Shown here: one piece after another, positions 35,783-45,005 of the stretch
Layout of the letters: each line of letters opens with the position of its first letter
Numbering within the stretch: position 1 is the stretch's first letter
Assembly (NCBI GenBank): GCA_018434685.1
Contig: JAHDOV010000015.1
Span: 124,001 to 188,000, forward strand
DNA: 64,000 nt
Reading direction: 5' to 3'
From: Deltaproteobacteria bacterium
Lineage (GTDB): Bacteria > Desulfobacterota > Desulfomonilia > UBA1062
The notes under the pieces: model-generated
Database searches by the model: none
The model's input: the letters and a program-made list of their open reading frames with translations, nothing else
What the model was told of the DNA's origin: nothing
Position numbers and translations under genes: made by a program

Positions 35783-36001
35783 ATGAGCTCAACTGTTGAT
35801 GCACGCGGGCTGTCATGCCCCCAGCCTGTCATATTGACCCTGAACAGGATCAAGGAGCTGGGAAAGGGAGCGATCGAGGTGCTCGTGGATACCGACACCT
35901 CGAGAGAAAACGTATCACGGGCGGCAACAAGCAAGGGATGGGAGATCAAAGACATCCGGCCTGAAGGCACGGGGTACAGGCTGATACTCGTGAAGAACTG
36001 A
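35783..36001 (+). CDS. TusA/YedF-type sulfur (selenium) carrier protein
   Basis: A 72-residue TusA-fold protein with the conserved CPQP motif in DARGLSCPQPVILTLNRIKEL, whose Cys carries persulfide or perselenide. The rest (VLVDTDTSRENVSRAATSKGWEIK) is typical. Many selenium-locus YedF proteins have a second DsrE-like domain; it is absent here, so only the TusA half is present. AGGAGG lies 8 nt before the ATG, and yedE is 11 bp upstream. It is convergent with selD. Confidence 0.9.
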   Translation: MSSTVDARGLSCPQPVILTLNRIKELGKGAIEVLVDTDTSRENVSRAATSKGWEIKDIRPEGTGYRLILVKN

Positions 36002-36031
36002 TACAATCACCCCCCAGGTCAGTCCTGTCGT

Positions 36032-36071
36032 GGCGGGAGCCCGGCAACCTCAGTCAGGTTCGCCTCCCGCC
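36032..36071. terminator. Hairpin between the TusA-like gene and selD
   Basis: Arms GGCGGG (36032-36037) and CCCGCC (36066-36071) enclose an inner AACCT/AGGTT stem in the convergent gap. There is no T tract on either side, so it is only a possible terminator. Confidence 0.4.
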
Positions 36072-36105
36072 TGCAGGCCATTCAGGCCAAACATGCCCGG
36101 GGCCG

Positions 36106-37149
36106 TCAGGCCTCCACGATAATCCTGCCAGGATGCCCTTTGGTGATCTCTCCGATGAGGGCTGCCTCGGTCACCCCTGCCTCGTGCAGCATTTTCAGCA
36201 GTTCACCGGCCCTGGCAGGAGGCAGGGAAATCAACAACCCTCCTGAAGTCTGGGGATCGAACAGGATCTTCATAGTGTCATCGCTGACACCATCCCGCTT
36301 CAGGACAGAGTTCTCCCGATATTTCTCATTGCGGTAGGCCCCGGCAGGAATCAGGCCCATCCGGGCAAACTCGAACGCCTCTTGAATTACCGGGACACAA
36401 GACGCATGGATGGTCATGCCCACATCACTGCCCTCGATCATCTCGCAGGCATGGCCGAGCAGGCCGAATCCTGTCACATCCGTACAGGCGTGAACATCGA
36501 ACCCTTCCATGAGCTCTGCGGGTATCCTGTTGAGGGTGTTCATGTACGAGGCGACCCGTGCCTCGAGGGCAGCATCGGCCATGTCGGCCTTGATTGCCGT
36601 AGAGATAATCCCGGTGCCCACGGGTTTTGTGAGGATGAGCCTGTCGCCTGCCTGCGAGCCGGCATTCTTGAGGATTCTGTCCGGATGGACGGTTCCGGTT
36701 ACCGAAAGTCCGTACTTGATCTCGGAATCATCGACACTGTGTCCTCCCACCAGGAGAACTCCGGCCTCCATCATCTTGTCGTACCCGCCCCTGAGAATTT
36801 CCTGGAGGATGGAAACATCTCCGTCCTGCGGAAAGCAGATGATGTTCATGGCCAGCAGAGGTTTGCCGCCCATGGCATAGACATCGCTCAATGCATTGGT
36901 CACGGCAATCTGGCCGAAGAGGTATGGGTCGTCTACAACCGGGGTAAAGAAATCCAGGGTCAGAATGAGCGCCGTATCATCGCTGATACGGTACACGCCG
37001 GCATCGTCGGGTTTGTCCATTCCGACGAGAAGATCCGGGTGCTTCATGACCGGTAAAACGCTGATCGCCTTGTCCAGAACCTCCGGACCGAGCTTGCACG
37101 CTCAACCGGATCCGTGGACCGTCGTTGTCAGCCGTATCTTTTTATCCAT
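36106..37149 (-). CDS. selD: Selenide, water dikinase SelD, itself a selenoprotein (UGA = Sec16)
   Basis: Makes selenophosphate for Sec-tRNA and selenouridine. The frame read from the ATG at 37149 begins MDKKIRLTTTVHGSG, then an in-frame TGA (37102-37104), then ACKLGPEVLDKAI. This TGA falls exactly at the catalytic Cys/Sec of the family (GxGCxxK), with the conserved Lys after it. A conventional caller would start at 37047 and lose the active site. Read through, the protein has 347 residues, normal for SelD. DDTALILTLDFFTPVVDDPYLFGQIAVTNALSDVYAMGG-type segments and VTGFGLLGHACEM follow. It is convergent with yedE and the TusA-like gene. Sec insertion needs SelA, SelB and tRNA-Sec encoded elsewhere. 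Confidence 0.93.
37072..37104 (-). promoter_or_regulatory. Bacterial SECIS element of selD
   Basis: After the TGA (37102-37104) and 13 nt, GTCC pairs with GGAC (37088 down to 37072) around a 9-nt loop holding GGU. The position and apical loop fit a bacterial SECIS, which recruits SelB. The stem is short, and the call rests mainly on its place after the Sec codon. Confidence 0.6.
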
Positions 37150-37289
37150 CTCTGTCTCCCTGCAGTCCTGCATCCTGTAAAACACGAGTGTCTTACCCTG
37201 ATGTAATTTTCTTTCCTGAATCTGTCAAATTCAAAATTGCTATAACTACACATTGATTATGCCTACCGGGTGATATATGCATATTGGCT

Positions 37290-38237
37290 ATGAATCACTC
37301 TCAATTCAGGTACATCACCATCCAGCAGCTCGAGGCACTCGTTTACCTGGTGGAGGAGAGAAGCTTCTCGGGCGCTGCAAAGAAGATGCTCCTGTCCCAG
37401 CCCTCGCTGAGCAAGCACATAAAGAACCTCGAAATATTCGTTGACTGCACCCTCATCAACCGCACCAAGAACGGCATATCGCTCACCGCTGAAGGGACCA
37501 TCCTCTATGGCTATGCCAAGAAGATGCTCAAGCTCAGGGACGAGGCCAAGGAGAAGATCGTCTCGTTGAACGACCGCGTCTCCGGCCACATATTCATCGG
37601 GGCCAGCACGATTCCGGCCACGTACATCCTGCCCTGGGTCCTCACCGGGGTACGGGAGCACTACCCCGATATAAAGACGCATATCCTGTCCAGTGACAGC
37701 GACGACATCATCGAGATGATCATGGACGGCCAGGTGGAGATCGGGTTCATCGGGAAACAGACTCATGACCGGAGGCTTCACTGCGAGCCCGTCTGGCATG
37801 ACGAACTCATCCTCGTCGGCAGGAAAGGCCACCGGCTGGAAGGCACCGCTGCAGCAACCATCGAGGATATCGCCCGGGAACCGTTTATCCTGAGGGAAAA
37901 AGGCTCTGCCACCAGATCCATCATGGAAGAGTACCTGAAATCATACGACCTGCCGGGTATAACCCAGTTCACCATCGCCTGCGAGATGGGATCTTCAGAG
38001 GCGGTCAAAGAGGCGGTCATCGCTGGCCTGGGCGTCTCCATCCTGTCGGTCCATGCCGTGAGACGCGAACTGGAGCAGGGGTATGTCACCCGCATACCCA
38101 TCGAGGGACACACCATCTCGAGGAGCTTCTCCCTGATCTACAAAAAGCAGTTCAGCCTCTGCGCTCATCACCAGGCCTTCGTCGAGTATGCAAAGGCCTA
38201 CGACCTGGAGGCCATACACCCGTCACCGGCAGGGTAA
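37290..38237 (+). CDS. LysR-family transcriptional regulator
   Basis: A 315-residue regulator. The winged helix-turn-helix is at residues 8-66 (QLEALVYLVEERSFSGAAKKMLLSQPSLSKHIKNLE), and the effector domain (about 93-300) begins GHIFIGASTIPATYILPWVL, as in the CysB/CbbR type. The ATG at 37290 is preferred to a TTG two codons before; neither has a strong ribosome site. The next gene, an Ldh-type dehydrogenase 122 bp downstream on the same strand, is a likely target, since a palindrome lies in that gap. Confidence 0.9.
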   Translation: MNHSQFRYITIQQLEALVYLVEERSFSGAAKKMLLSQPSLSKHIKNLEIFVDCTLINRTKNGISLTAEGTILYGYAKKMLKLRDEAKEKIVSLNDRVSGHIFIGASTIPATYILPWVLTGVREHYPDIKTHILSSDSDDIIEMIMDGQVEIGFIGKQTHDRRLHCEPVWHDELILVGRKGHRLEGTAAATIEDIAREPFILREKGSATRSIMEEYLKSYDLPGITQFTIACEMGSSEAVKEAVIAGLGVSILSVHAVRRELEQGYVTRIPIEGHTISRSFSLIYKKQFSLCAHHQAFVEYAKAYDLEAIHPSPAG

Positions 38238-38304
38238 GGTCTTCACGGTTACTATCTCCCAAAGAAGGCCCTCGTCTTTCCTCTTCACGAATGCACAATC
38301 ATCT

Positions 38305-38317
38305 GCTATGAGATAGC
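38305..38317. promoter_or_regulatory. Candidate LysR-type operator before the Ldh-type dehydrogenase
   Basis: A perfect palindrome GCTAT-GAG-ATAGC lies 43 bp before the dehydrogenase ATG, with outer T and A positions like LysR boxes. Assignment to the LysR protein encoded upstream is a guess. Confidence 0.35.
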
Positions 38318-38359
38318 CCAGTCATGACGACGAAACCATAAATTATACGAGGAGACACC

Positions 38360-39472
38360 ATGATGAATACACCTCAGGTGATCTATGTAGATTATACGGA
38401 ACTGAAACGATTCATGGAAGACGGATTCATCAAGCTGGGCGTGCCTGAAGACGATGCCCGCATCTGTGCCCGCGTGCTCATCGAGTCTGATCTCAGGGGG
38501 GTTGAGTCCCACGGTATCGGCAGATTCAAGATGTATGTAGACCGCATCAACCAGGGCATTCTCAATCCGGTTACCCGGGAAACCATCGTCAAGGAAACAC
38601 CGAACACGGCGCTCATAGACGGCAACGACGGCATGGGCCATGTCATTGCCTACCGTGCCATGGGACTGGCTATTGAAAAGGCAAAAAAGAACAATATCGG
38701 CATGGTGGGGGTTCGCAACAGCTCCCATTTCGGCATCACGGGCTTCTATCCGTCCATGGCGCTGGAGCATGACCTCATCGGCCTTGCCTTCTCCAATGCA
38801 CGGCCCTCTGTTGCACCAACCTTCGGCGTCGAACCGGTGATCGGAACCAATCCCATCAGTTTCGGTGCCCCGACGGATGAAAAACAGCCCTTCCTCCTGG
38901 ACATCGCCACATCCACCATACAGCGAGGCAAGATCGAGGTCTATGCCCGGGAAGGGAAAATGACCCCCAAGGGCCTCACCATAGACCAGCACGGCAACGA
39001 ACCCACAGACAGCAGGGAACTCCTGAAAATCCTGGTGGACGGGACAGCCTCGCTCCTGCCCTTGGGCGGTGCAGGCGAAGAGCTCGGCGGCCACAAGGGC
39101 TACGGCCTCGGGGTCATGATAGAGATCCTGTGCGGCGCCCTGACCGGCGGCAGCTTCGGCAAGGCCTTGAGCGGATTCAATGAAGGCAACCCCATTCCTC
39201 ACAAGCTGGGGCACTTCTTTGCAGCAATCAACATCGAGAGCTTCCTGCCACTCGATACCTTCAGGAAGATCACCGGCTCCATCATGCGGGAGATCAGGAC
39301 TTCTGCCAAGGCACCCGGAAGGGAACGGATCTACCTTGCAGGGGAAAAAGAGTTCGACATGATCAAGAGGCGGAAGACCGAAGGGGTACCCATCAATCCC
39401 CCGCTCCAGGCCATCATGAAGAAGCTCAAGGGAGACCTCGGGCTCGGGGATTTCGATTTCCCGTTCTTCTGA
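38360..39472 (+). CDS. Malate/L-lactate/ureidoglycolate dehydrogenase family (Ldh2) protein
   Basis: An NAD(P)-dependent 2-hydroxyacid oxidoreductase of the Ldh2 type (370 residues), unrelated to classical malate dehydrogenase. Family motifs are LRGVESHGIGRF (about 48-57), the catalytic His in VGVRNSSHFGITGFYP, the TNPISFGAPT segment, and GGHKGYGLGVMIEIL near residue 255. Members act on malate, lactate, sulfolactate or ureidoglycolate; the substrate here is open. GAGGAG precedes the ATG. Its TGA overlaps the ATG of the YhcC gene by one base, indicating coupling. Confidence 0.9.
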   Translation: MMNTPQVIYVDYTELKRFMEDGFIKLGVPEDDARICARVLIESDLRGVESHGIGRFKMYVDRINQGILNPVTRETIVKETPNTALIDGNDGMGHVIAYRAMGLAIEKAKKNNIGMVGVRNSSHFGITGFYPSMALEHDLIGLAFSNARPSVAPTFGVEPVIGTNPISFGAPTDEKQPFLLDIATSTIQRGKIEVYAREGKMTPKGLTIDQHGNEPTDSRELLKILVDGTASLLPLGGAGEELGGHKGYGLGVMIEILCGALTGGSFGKALSGFNEGNPIPHKLGHFFAAINIESFLPLDTFRKITGSIMREIRTSAKAPGRERIYLAGEKEFDMIKRRKTEGVPINPPLQAIMKKLKGDLGLGDFDFPFF

Positions 39473-40389
39473 TGCCGACACTCCCCTACCGGACACTCAG
39501 CTCATATCTCCGCGGCACATTCGGCCAGAGGGTGCAGAAAATAACCCTCGATGCCGGGCTGAGCTGTCCCCACCGGGATACGGACAAGAGAGGCGGCTGC
39601 ATCTACTGCAATGCAAAGGGTTCGGGTACCGGGGTGTTTGCCTCCGGCATCACCCTGAGAGAGCAGATAGAGACCCAGATGACATTTATGGCCCGGCGGT
39701 ATCACGCCCGGGCCTTTATTGCCTACTTCCAGTCGTATTCGAACACGTATGCGGATGTGCCCACCCTCAAATCCATCTACGACGAGATCCTGCCCTACCC
39801 CGAGATCGTGGGACTTGCCATCGGTACCAGGCCGGACTGCATCGATGAGGACAAGCTCGCACTCATCAACTCGTATGCCCCCGAGCGCCTCGTCTGGATG
39901 GAGTATGGCCTGCAGTCGGCCAGCGATGCAACCCTCGCAAGGATCAACCGCGGCCATGACCTGCAGACCTTTGTCGATGCCGTAGACCTCACGGCCCACT
40001 ACGGGCTGAGGATCTGTGCCCACGTGATTCTCGGTCTGCCCGGCGAAGGCATGGAGCAGTACATCTCGACGGCAGAACGTATCTCCGCCCTGGGCGTGAC
40101 CGATGTCAAGATCCACCTGCTCTACGTCATCAAAGACACCCCGCTGGAGGATCTGTACCGGAAGGGGCTTTACACCCCCCTGAGCATGGATGAGTATGCC
40201 GAGGCGGTGGCACGCTTCATCGCACACCTGAGAGAGGACATGGTGGTCCAGCGCATTACCGGCGACCCCCATGCCGACGAACTGGTTGCCCCGCTGTGGG
40301 CCCTGGACAAGGCACAGACCAGGAACGCGATCCTTGCCGCGATGGAGCACCTGAACCTGCGCCAGGGGATGCTGCATTCACTGCCATGA
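39472..40389 (+). CDS. Radical SAM protein, YhcC/TIGR01212 family
   Basis: A 305-residue radical SAM protein. The cluster Cys lie in AGLSCPHRDTDKRGGCIYCNAKG (C-x9-C-x2-C, the spacing peculiar to this family). FQSYSNTYADVPTLK and VGLAIGTRPDCIDEDKL follow, and LVWMEYGLQSASDATLARINRGHD is the next hallmark. The biochemical role of the family is not settled; a link to tRNA or other RNA modification has been suggested. The start overlaps the dehydrogenase by 1 bp and the end overlaps dusB by 4 bp. Confidence 0.92.
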   Translation: MPTLPYRTLSSYLRGTFGQRVQKITLDAGLSCPHRDTDKRGGCIYCNAKGSGTGVFASGITLREQIETQMTFMARRYHARAFIAYFQSYSNTYADVPTLKSIYDEILPYPEIVGLAIGTRPDCIDEDKLALINSYAPERLVWMEYGLQSASDATLARINRGHDLQTFVDAVDLTAHYGLRICAHVILGLPGEGMEQYISTAERISALGVTDVKIHLLYVIKDTPLEDLYRKGLYTPLSMDEYAEAVARFIAHLREDMVVQRITGDPHADELVAPLWALDKAQTRNAILAAMEHLNLRQGMLHSLP

Positions 40390-41333
40390 TGCTCTATAAC
40401 CTGCACCTCACCAGCGGGCTTGTGCTCGCGCCCATGTCCGGCTACACGAACTGGCCCATGAGAATGCTGTGCCGAAGGTTCGGCGCCGAGCTCTGCTATA
40501 CCGAGATGCTCAGTGCCGCAGGCATGGTGCGCAGGACCAGGAATACCAGAACGCTCCTCGAACGGCCTGAGGCAGACAGGCCGCTCATCGTACAGCTGTT
40601 CACCTCATCGGCCCAGGAGGCCTGCCTTGCCGCACGCATGCTCGAGGACGAGGGGTTCGACGGTATCGACATCAACATGGGCTGTCCGGTAAAAAAGGTG
40701 GTGTACAAGGGTGCGGGTGCCGCGCTGATGAAGGATGCGCTCACGGCTGCGGAAATGGCGGAGTCGGTAAGAAACGCCGTGCGCATGCCGGTAAGCGTGA
40801 AGATCCGTGCGGGATGGGACAGCAGTTCCATCAATGCCCCTGAAATAGCCGCCGTGCTCGAGACCACGGGCATCGACTGCCTCATCGTTCACCCCCGCAC
40901 CAAGGCCGACATGTACCGGGGATCGCCGCGCTGGGAGGTCTTCTCCCGGGTAAGAGAACAGACGCGCCTCCCCCTGGTGGCCAGCGGCGATATCCAATCC
41001 CCGGAGGACCTCTCCAGGCTCAGGGCCTTGGGTGCCGATGCCTTCATGGTGGGCAGGGGTGCTGTCGGGCGCCCGTGGATCTTCCGGGAATTGACCGGCG
41101 GCGCCCCCCCGAGTCTAGAAGAACGCCAGGAAACGATGCTGGAGCACCTCGACATGCTGTGTGCGTGCCTGGGGCAGGCAAAGGGTATTTTGCACATGAG
41201 GAAGTATCTCTCCGCCTACATCAGAGGACTTCCAGGCGCTGCCGCCTTCCGCCAGGAGGTGTGTTCCGAAGAAAATTACACACAACTTCAAAGCCTTATA
41301 AATTTGTTTTTCAAATCAAAAAAAGTATGCTAA
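40386..41333 (+). CDS. dusB: tRNA-dihydrouridine synthase (DusB-like)
   Basis: FMN-dependent reduction of uridines in tRNA. The 315 residues carry LAPMSGYTNWPMR at the FMN site, DINMGCPVKKVVYKGAGAALMKD with the catalytic Cys, VKIRAGWD, LIVHPRTKADMYRGSPRWEV and ASGDIQSPEDL. The ATG at 40386 overlaps the YhcC stop as ATGA; a second ATG follows at once. The annotated frame can be extended 30 codons upstream, but that stretch lies within yhcC and lacks homology. Confidence 0.93.
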   Translation: MMLYNLHLTSGLVLAPMSGYTNWPMRMLCRRFGAELCYTEMLSAAGMVRRTRNTRTLLERPEADRPLIVQLFTSSAQEACLAARMLEDEGFDGIDINMGCPVKKVVYKGAGAALMKDALTAAEMAESVRNAVRMPVSVKIRAGWDSSSINAPEIAAVLETTGIDCLIVHPRTKADMYRGSPRWEVFSRVREQTRLPLVASGDIQSPEDLSRLRALGADAFMVGRGAVGRPWIFRELTGGAPPSLEERQETMLEHLDMLCACLGQAKGILHMRKYLSAYIRGLPGAAAFRQEVCSEENYTQLQSLINLFFKSKKVC

Positions 41334-41366
41334 ACATGCGGCAACTAAATCCGACAAGAAGACTAT

Positions 41367-42137
41367 ATGAACGTGCAACTACGATATCTCATCATGATGA
41401 TAGTTCTGTGCATTGCAATGGTTGCTCCGGTGAGCACCACATCAAGCACTGAGGTTTATCCCCACAACGGTCTGGAGCCAGGCAGTTATCTTGCGGGAAA
41501 GGCTGCCGGCAGCAGGATCATCCTGCTCGGCGACCATCACAAGAACCAGCAGCTTCATAGTTTCATCATCAACACCCTGCCGTATCTCGTCTATCAGTCA
41601 GGTGTCGACACCCTCTTCGTCGAGATACCCCAGCGGCAGCAGGCAGTCATCGACCGGTTCCTCGACGGCCAAGCCGACGTCGAGGACATTGAGATTTCCG
41701 ATATCATCACCTCCAGGAGCTACACCGATATCCTCTCCAAGGCACGGGATCTCAAGATGCATATCGTCGCCATAGACAAGAAGGACCCGTCACCCCTGTC
41801 CCGGGACGAATGGATGGCCTCTCATGTTGCCACGTATCTCCGGGACAACCCCCTGTCCCGCGGCCTGGTCCTGGTGGGAGAGCGGCACGTGCTCAAGAAG
41901 TTACAGTGGACCTGTACGAACGAGCCGTCCCTGGCCGATTACCTGGAGCACTACACCCCATTCTCTATCATGACCTGGCCGGATGCCACCGATCACCTGC
42001 TGCCCGTGGCCATGGAGATCAATACGCTCAACCGTATGGATGTGAAAGATCCCACGCTGACCGCACTGAATATCGATCATCGGTTATCCAATGATCCGTT
42101 TGCAGATGGGATCATCCTCCTGCCGAAAAGACGCTGA
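41367..42137 (+). CDS. ChaN/TraB-like (Tiki-superfamily) exported protein
   Basis: A 256-residue protein with an N-terminal hydrophobic signal (about 5-24, VAPVSTTSS after it). The conserved pair of motifs of the EreA/ChaN/TraB superfamily is present: IILLGDHHKNQQLHSFI (about 50-66) and LVLVGERHVLKKLQ (about 170-183). FVEIPQRQQAVIDRFLDG lies between. Members bind haem or are metal-dependent hydrolases; which applies is unclear. It follows dusB after 33 bp. Confidence 0.75.
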   Translation: MNVQLRYLIMMIVLCIAMVAPVSTTSSTEVYPHNGLEPGSYLAGKAAGSRIILLGDHHKNQQLHSFIINTLPYLVYQSGVDTLFVEIPQRQQAVIDRFLDGQADVEDIEISDIITSRSYTDILSKARDLKMHIVAIDKKDPSPLSRDEWMASHVATYLRDNPLSRGLVLVGERHVLKKLQWTCTNEPSLADYLEHYTPFSIMTWPDATDHLLPVAMEINTLNRMDVKDPTLTALNIDHRLSNDPFADGIILLPKRR

Positions 42138-42275
42138 GCCACATTCGCCCGGCCCGACTGATGCGGCCTGTGGGCTGCATACGAGCATGAAAAAGCACAG
42201 GGGCACCGGGTGATGGATCGGTAAGAATATCCCGGCTCCCTGCTCCGGTTCTCCCACTTTTTTTGTTTTCATGCA

Positions 42276-42304
42276 TTGCAAAACCTTTCTGATATCGCTA
42301 CAAT
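42276..42304 (+). promoter_or_regulatory. Sigma-70 promoter, probably leaderless message
   Basis: TTGCAA (42276-42281), 17 bp, then TACAAT (42299-42304). Transcription should begin about 42311, at the ATG of the hydrolase (42313). No Shine-Dalgarno is present, which agrees with a leaderless transcript. Confidence 0.6.
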
Positions 42305-42312
42305 ATATACTT

Positions 42313-42897
42313 ATGCAAGATATCTTTATCGGAGACAATCCCAGGATAGAGGCCGTTTACGAAGAGACCCCTTCAGGCCTGTGCGCCATCATTACCCACC
42401 CCCACTCGCAGATGGGCGGAAACATGCACAACAATGTGGTGATGGCGGCCTGGCAAACCGTCCTCGACAAGGGCTTTTCGGCGCTCAGATTCAACTTCCG
42501 CGGCGTGGGCAGGAGCGGCGGTTCATTCGACGACGGGATCGGCGAGGTCTTAGATCTGGCAGCAGCGGTTGAATATGTGGATTGCCCGGTGATCATCATT
42601 GGCTATTCCTTCGGCGCATGGGTGGCCGCCAATTTCCTCAAGGAGGTGGATCTCCCCTGCCTCTTCATATCGCCGCCCACGGGCATGTTCTCCTTCCCCT
42701 CTCTCAAGGGCTTCAACGTATGGTCCGTGGTGGGCTCGCACGATCCGTTCTGCAACCTGGAAGCCCTGGAAGATATCCAGGGAAGGGAACGCATCACGGT
42801 GATCGACGATGTGGACCACTTCTGGCTCGGAGACGAAGACCTGCTCAAACCATACCTGGACAGGAAGCTCGAGCTCATCAGGTCGATCTCCTACTGA
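42313..42897 (+). CDS. Alpha/beta hydrolase (COG2945-like)
   Basis: A compact 194-residue alpha/beta hydrolase. It has THPHSQMGGNMHNNVV, FNFRGVGRSGGSFDDGIGE, the nucleophile elbow GYSFG, an acid residue in VGSHDPFC and the catalytic His in DVDHFW. The substrate is unknown. The ATG at 42313 is used because homology starts near it. An in-frame ATG 14 codons upstream lies within the promoter -35 region. There is no ribosome site. It ends 11 bp from the convergent cheA stop. Confidence 0.85.
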   Translation: MQDIFIGDNPRIEAVYEETPSGLCAIITHPHSQMGGNMHNNVVMAAWQTVLDKGFSALRFNFRGVGRSGGSFDDGIGEVLDLAAAVEYVDCPVIIIGYSFGAWVAANFLKEVDLPCLFISPPTGMFSFPSLKGFNVWSVVGSHDPFCNLEALEDIQGRERITVIDDVDHFWLGDEDLLKPYLDRKLELIRSISY

Positions 42898-42908
42898 CAG
42901 GCACTGCC

Positions 42909-45005
42909 TTACGCCGCTGACGTTATGCGGTGTTCCTCCTCGTCCTGGGCGAGCCTGACGATCTTTCCGATATCGAGAATGAGGGCTACATTACCGTCAC
43001 CCAGGATCGTGGCACCCGATATTCCCTGGACGTCCTTGAGGATCTTGCCCAGATTCTTGATGACGGTCTGGTGCCCCCCGATTACGCGGTCTACCACGAG
43101 GCCGATCCTCTTCTCACCAGCCTCGGTAATGACGATCTGCTGGATGTCGGGCGTCGGGGTAGAGTCGATGGAGTAGAGTTCCCGCAGGGGTATGTAGGGG
43201 ATGATCTCGTCCCTCACGTGCACGATATGACGGCCATGGTTCTTCCGGATATCCTCGTGCGTGAGCTCCTCGCATTCCACCACGCACCCCAGCGGTATGA
43301 CGAAGTGGTCCCCGCCGATCTTCACCAGGAGACCGTCGATGATGGCGAGCGTCAGCGGGAGCCTGAACGTAACGGTGGTCCCCCTGCCCTTGATGCTGTC
43401 CACCGTTATGGAGCCCCCCAGAGATTCGATGTTTTTCATGACCACGTCCATGCCGACACCCCTGCCCGACACGTTCGTCACCACCCTCGCCGTGGAGAAT
43501 CCCGGAGTGAATATGAGTTTGTGCAGTTCCTCCTCCGAGAGCACAGCATCGGGGCTGATGAGCCCCCGTGACACCGCGAGGGTGCGGATCTGCCCGGTAT
43601 CCAGCCCTCTGCCGTCGTCGCTGACCGAGATCGTCACATATGCGCCGGTATGCCGTGCACTGAGATGGATCTTCCCCTGTTCGTTCTTTCCCTGTTCCAC
43701 CCGTTTCCCAGGCAACTCTATCCCATGATCTATGCTGTTTCGGATCAGGTGTACCAGCGGGTCACCGAGCTTCTCGATCACGGTCTTGTCCAGCTCGGTC
43801 TCCGACCCTTCGGTAGTGAACTCGATTTTTTTTCCCAGTTCGGCGGAAAGATCACGAACCAGGCGTTTGAATCTCGCAAAGGTGGTGCCAATGGGAAGCA
43901 TCCGGATGTCCATCGCATTGTCCCGAAGCTCCGACGTGAGCCGCTCCACCTCTTCGGCGATTGCAGTAAGCTCTGCATCACCCCTGTTCTCCAATGCCTG
44001 GCTCAGCCGCGCCTGAACGACAACCAGTTCACCCACCACATCCACCAGGGTATCCAGTTTATCCGAGGCTACCCGCACGCTCGCAGATTCCTGTGACTGG
44101 CCCCGCAACCTGCGCTGTTCGCGCACCTGTTCCTGTTCGGCCAGTGCAGACGCCACGTCAGGGGTACAGATCCTTCCGGTCTCCACCATGAGTTCCCCGA
44201 TGCGCTTCTGCCTTTTGAGGGCCTCTTGCACCTCGCCTCGCTCAATGTCGCCCCGGTCAATGAGTATCTCGCCCAGACGGGTGGCTGCGTCATCTCCGGC
44301 ACCCTCATCGATCACCTTGAGGCTGATTTCACTCACGTCCTCCACGAAGATAAAGACGTCACGGATTTCCTGCTCGCCGCACGAGGTGGTGAGCACGATA
44401 TCCCAGCGTGCATAGCATGCCTCCGGGTCTATCTCTCTGAGGTCCGGCAGGTCCTCCAGGTTGCATATGATCCTGGCTTTTCCAAGTCCACGCAGCTCTC
44501 TGAGCAGGGGGATGGGATTCGTTCCATTCTCGAACAGGTTCCGGCCGGGCCGGAATCGTATGCGCCATGTTCTCTCCGGCATCTCGTTGAGATCTCCGGC
44601 CTGAGGTTCCTCTCTGACCGGTTGGTTGACTTCTCCCAGGTATCGCTGAAACGCCCGGATAAGCCCATCGCTCCTGAGGGCATCCGTCCCGGGGTTGTCA
44701 CCAGAGGCATCGAGCATGGTTCTGATCTGGTCGCCGGCATCCAGCGTCAGTGAGATGAGCTCTTCATCGACCCGGACAGCGCCTTGCCGTATCAGGTCAT
44801 AAACCGTCTCGATATGGTGTGTGAACTGTGCTATATCGTCGAACCCGAACATGGCGCCCGACCCCTTGATGGTGTGCATGTCACGGAATACGCGCCCCAC
44901 GATCTCCGGATCGTCGGGGCTCTGTTCGAGCGCAAGCAGTGCATCCTCGAGATCGGCGAGGAGTTCATAGGCCTCTTCGATGTATACCTTTTTCTGATCC
45001 TCCAC
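42909..45005 (-). CDS. cheA: Chemotaxis histidine kinase CheA
   Basis: A 698-residue class II kinase. Hpt (P1) carries the phosphorylated H44 in DMHTIKGSGAMFGF. A P2-like segment with RIRFRPGRNLFENGTNPIPLLREL lies at about 145-230, followed by a helical LGEILIDRGDIERGEVQEALKRQKRIGELM unit resembling MshEN/GspE-N repeats, unusual inside CheA. Then come dimerisation, the kinase core with LIRNSIDHGIE (N box), DDGRGLD (G1) and GRGVGMDVV (G2), and the CheW-like P5 domain. It is the last gene of the che operon, after cheY. The target of the pathway is not shown by the sequence. Confidence 0.94.
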   Translation of the reverse strand: MEDQKKVYIEEAYELLADLEDALLALEQSPDDPEIVGRVFRDMHTIKGSGAMFGFDDIAQFTHHIETVYDLIRQGAVRVDEELISLTLDAGDQIRTMLDASGDNPGTDALRSDGLIRAFQRYLGEVNQPVREEPQAGDLNEMPERTWRIRFRPGRNLFENGTNPIPLLRELRGLGKARIICNLEDLPDLREIDPEACYARWDIVLTTSCGEQEIRDVFIFVEDVSEISLKVIDEGAGDDAATRLGEILIDRGDIERGEVQEALKRQKRIGELMVETGRICTPDVASALAEQEQVREQRRLRGQSQESASVRVASDKLDTLVDVVGELVVVQARLSQALENRGDAELTAIAEEVERLTSELRDNAMDIRMLPIGTTFARFKRLVRDLSAELGKKIEFTTEGSETELDKTVIEKLGDPLVHLIRNSIDHGIELPGKRVEQGKNEQGKIHLSARHTGAYVTISVSDDGRGLDTGQIRTLAVSRGLISPDAVLSEEELHKLIFTPGFSTARVVTNVSGRGVGMDVVMKNIESLGGSITVDSIKGRGTTVTFRLPLTLAIIDGLLVKIGGDHFVIPLGCVVECEELTHEDIRKNHGRHIVHVRDEIIPYIPLRELYSIDSTPTPDIQQIVITEAGEKRIGLVVDRVIGGHQTVIKNLGKILKDVQGISGATILGDGNVALILDIGKIVRLAQDEEEHRITSAA

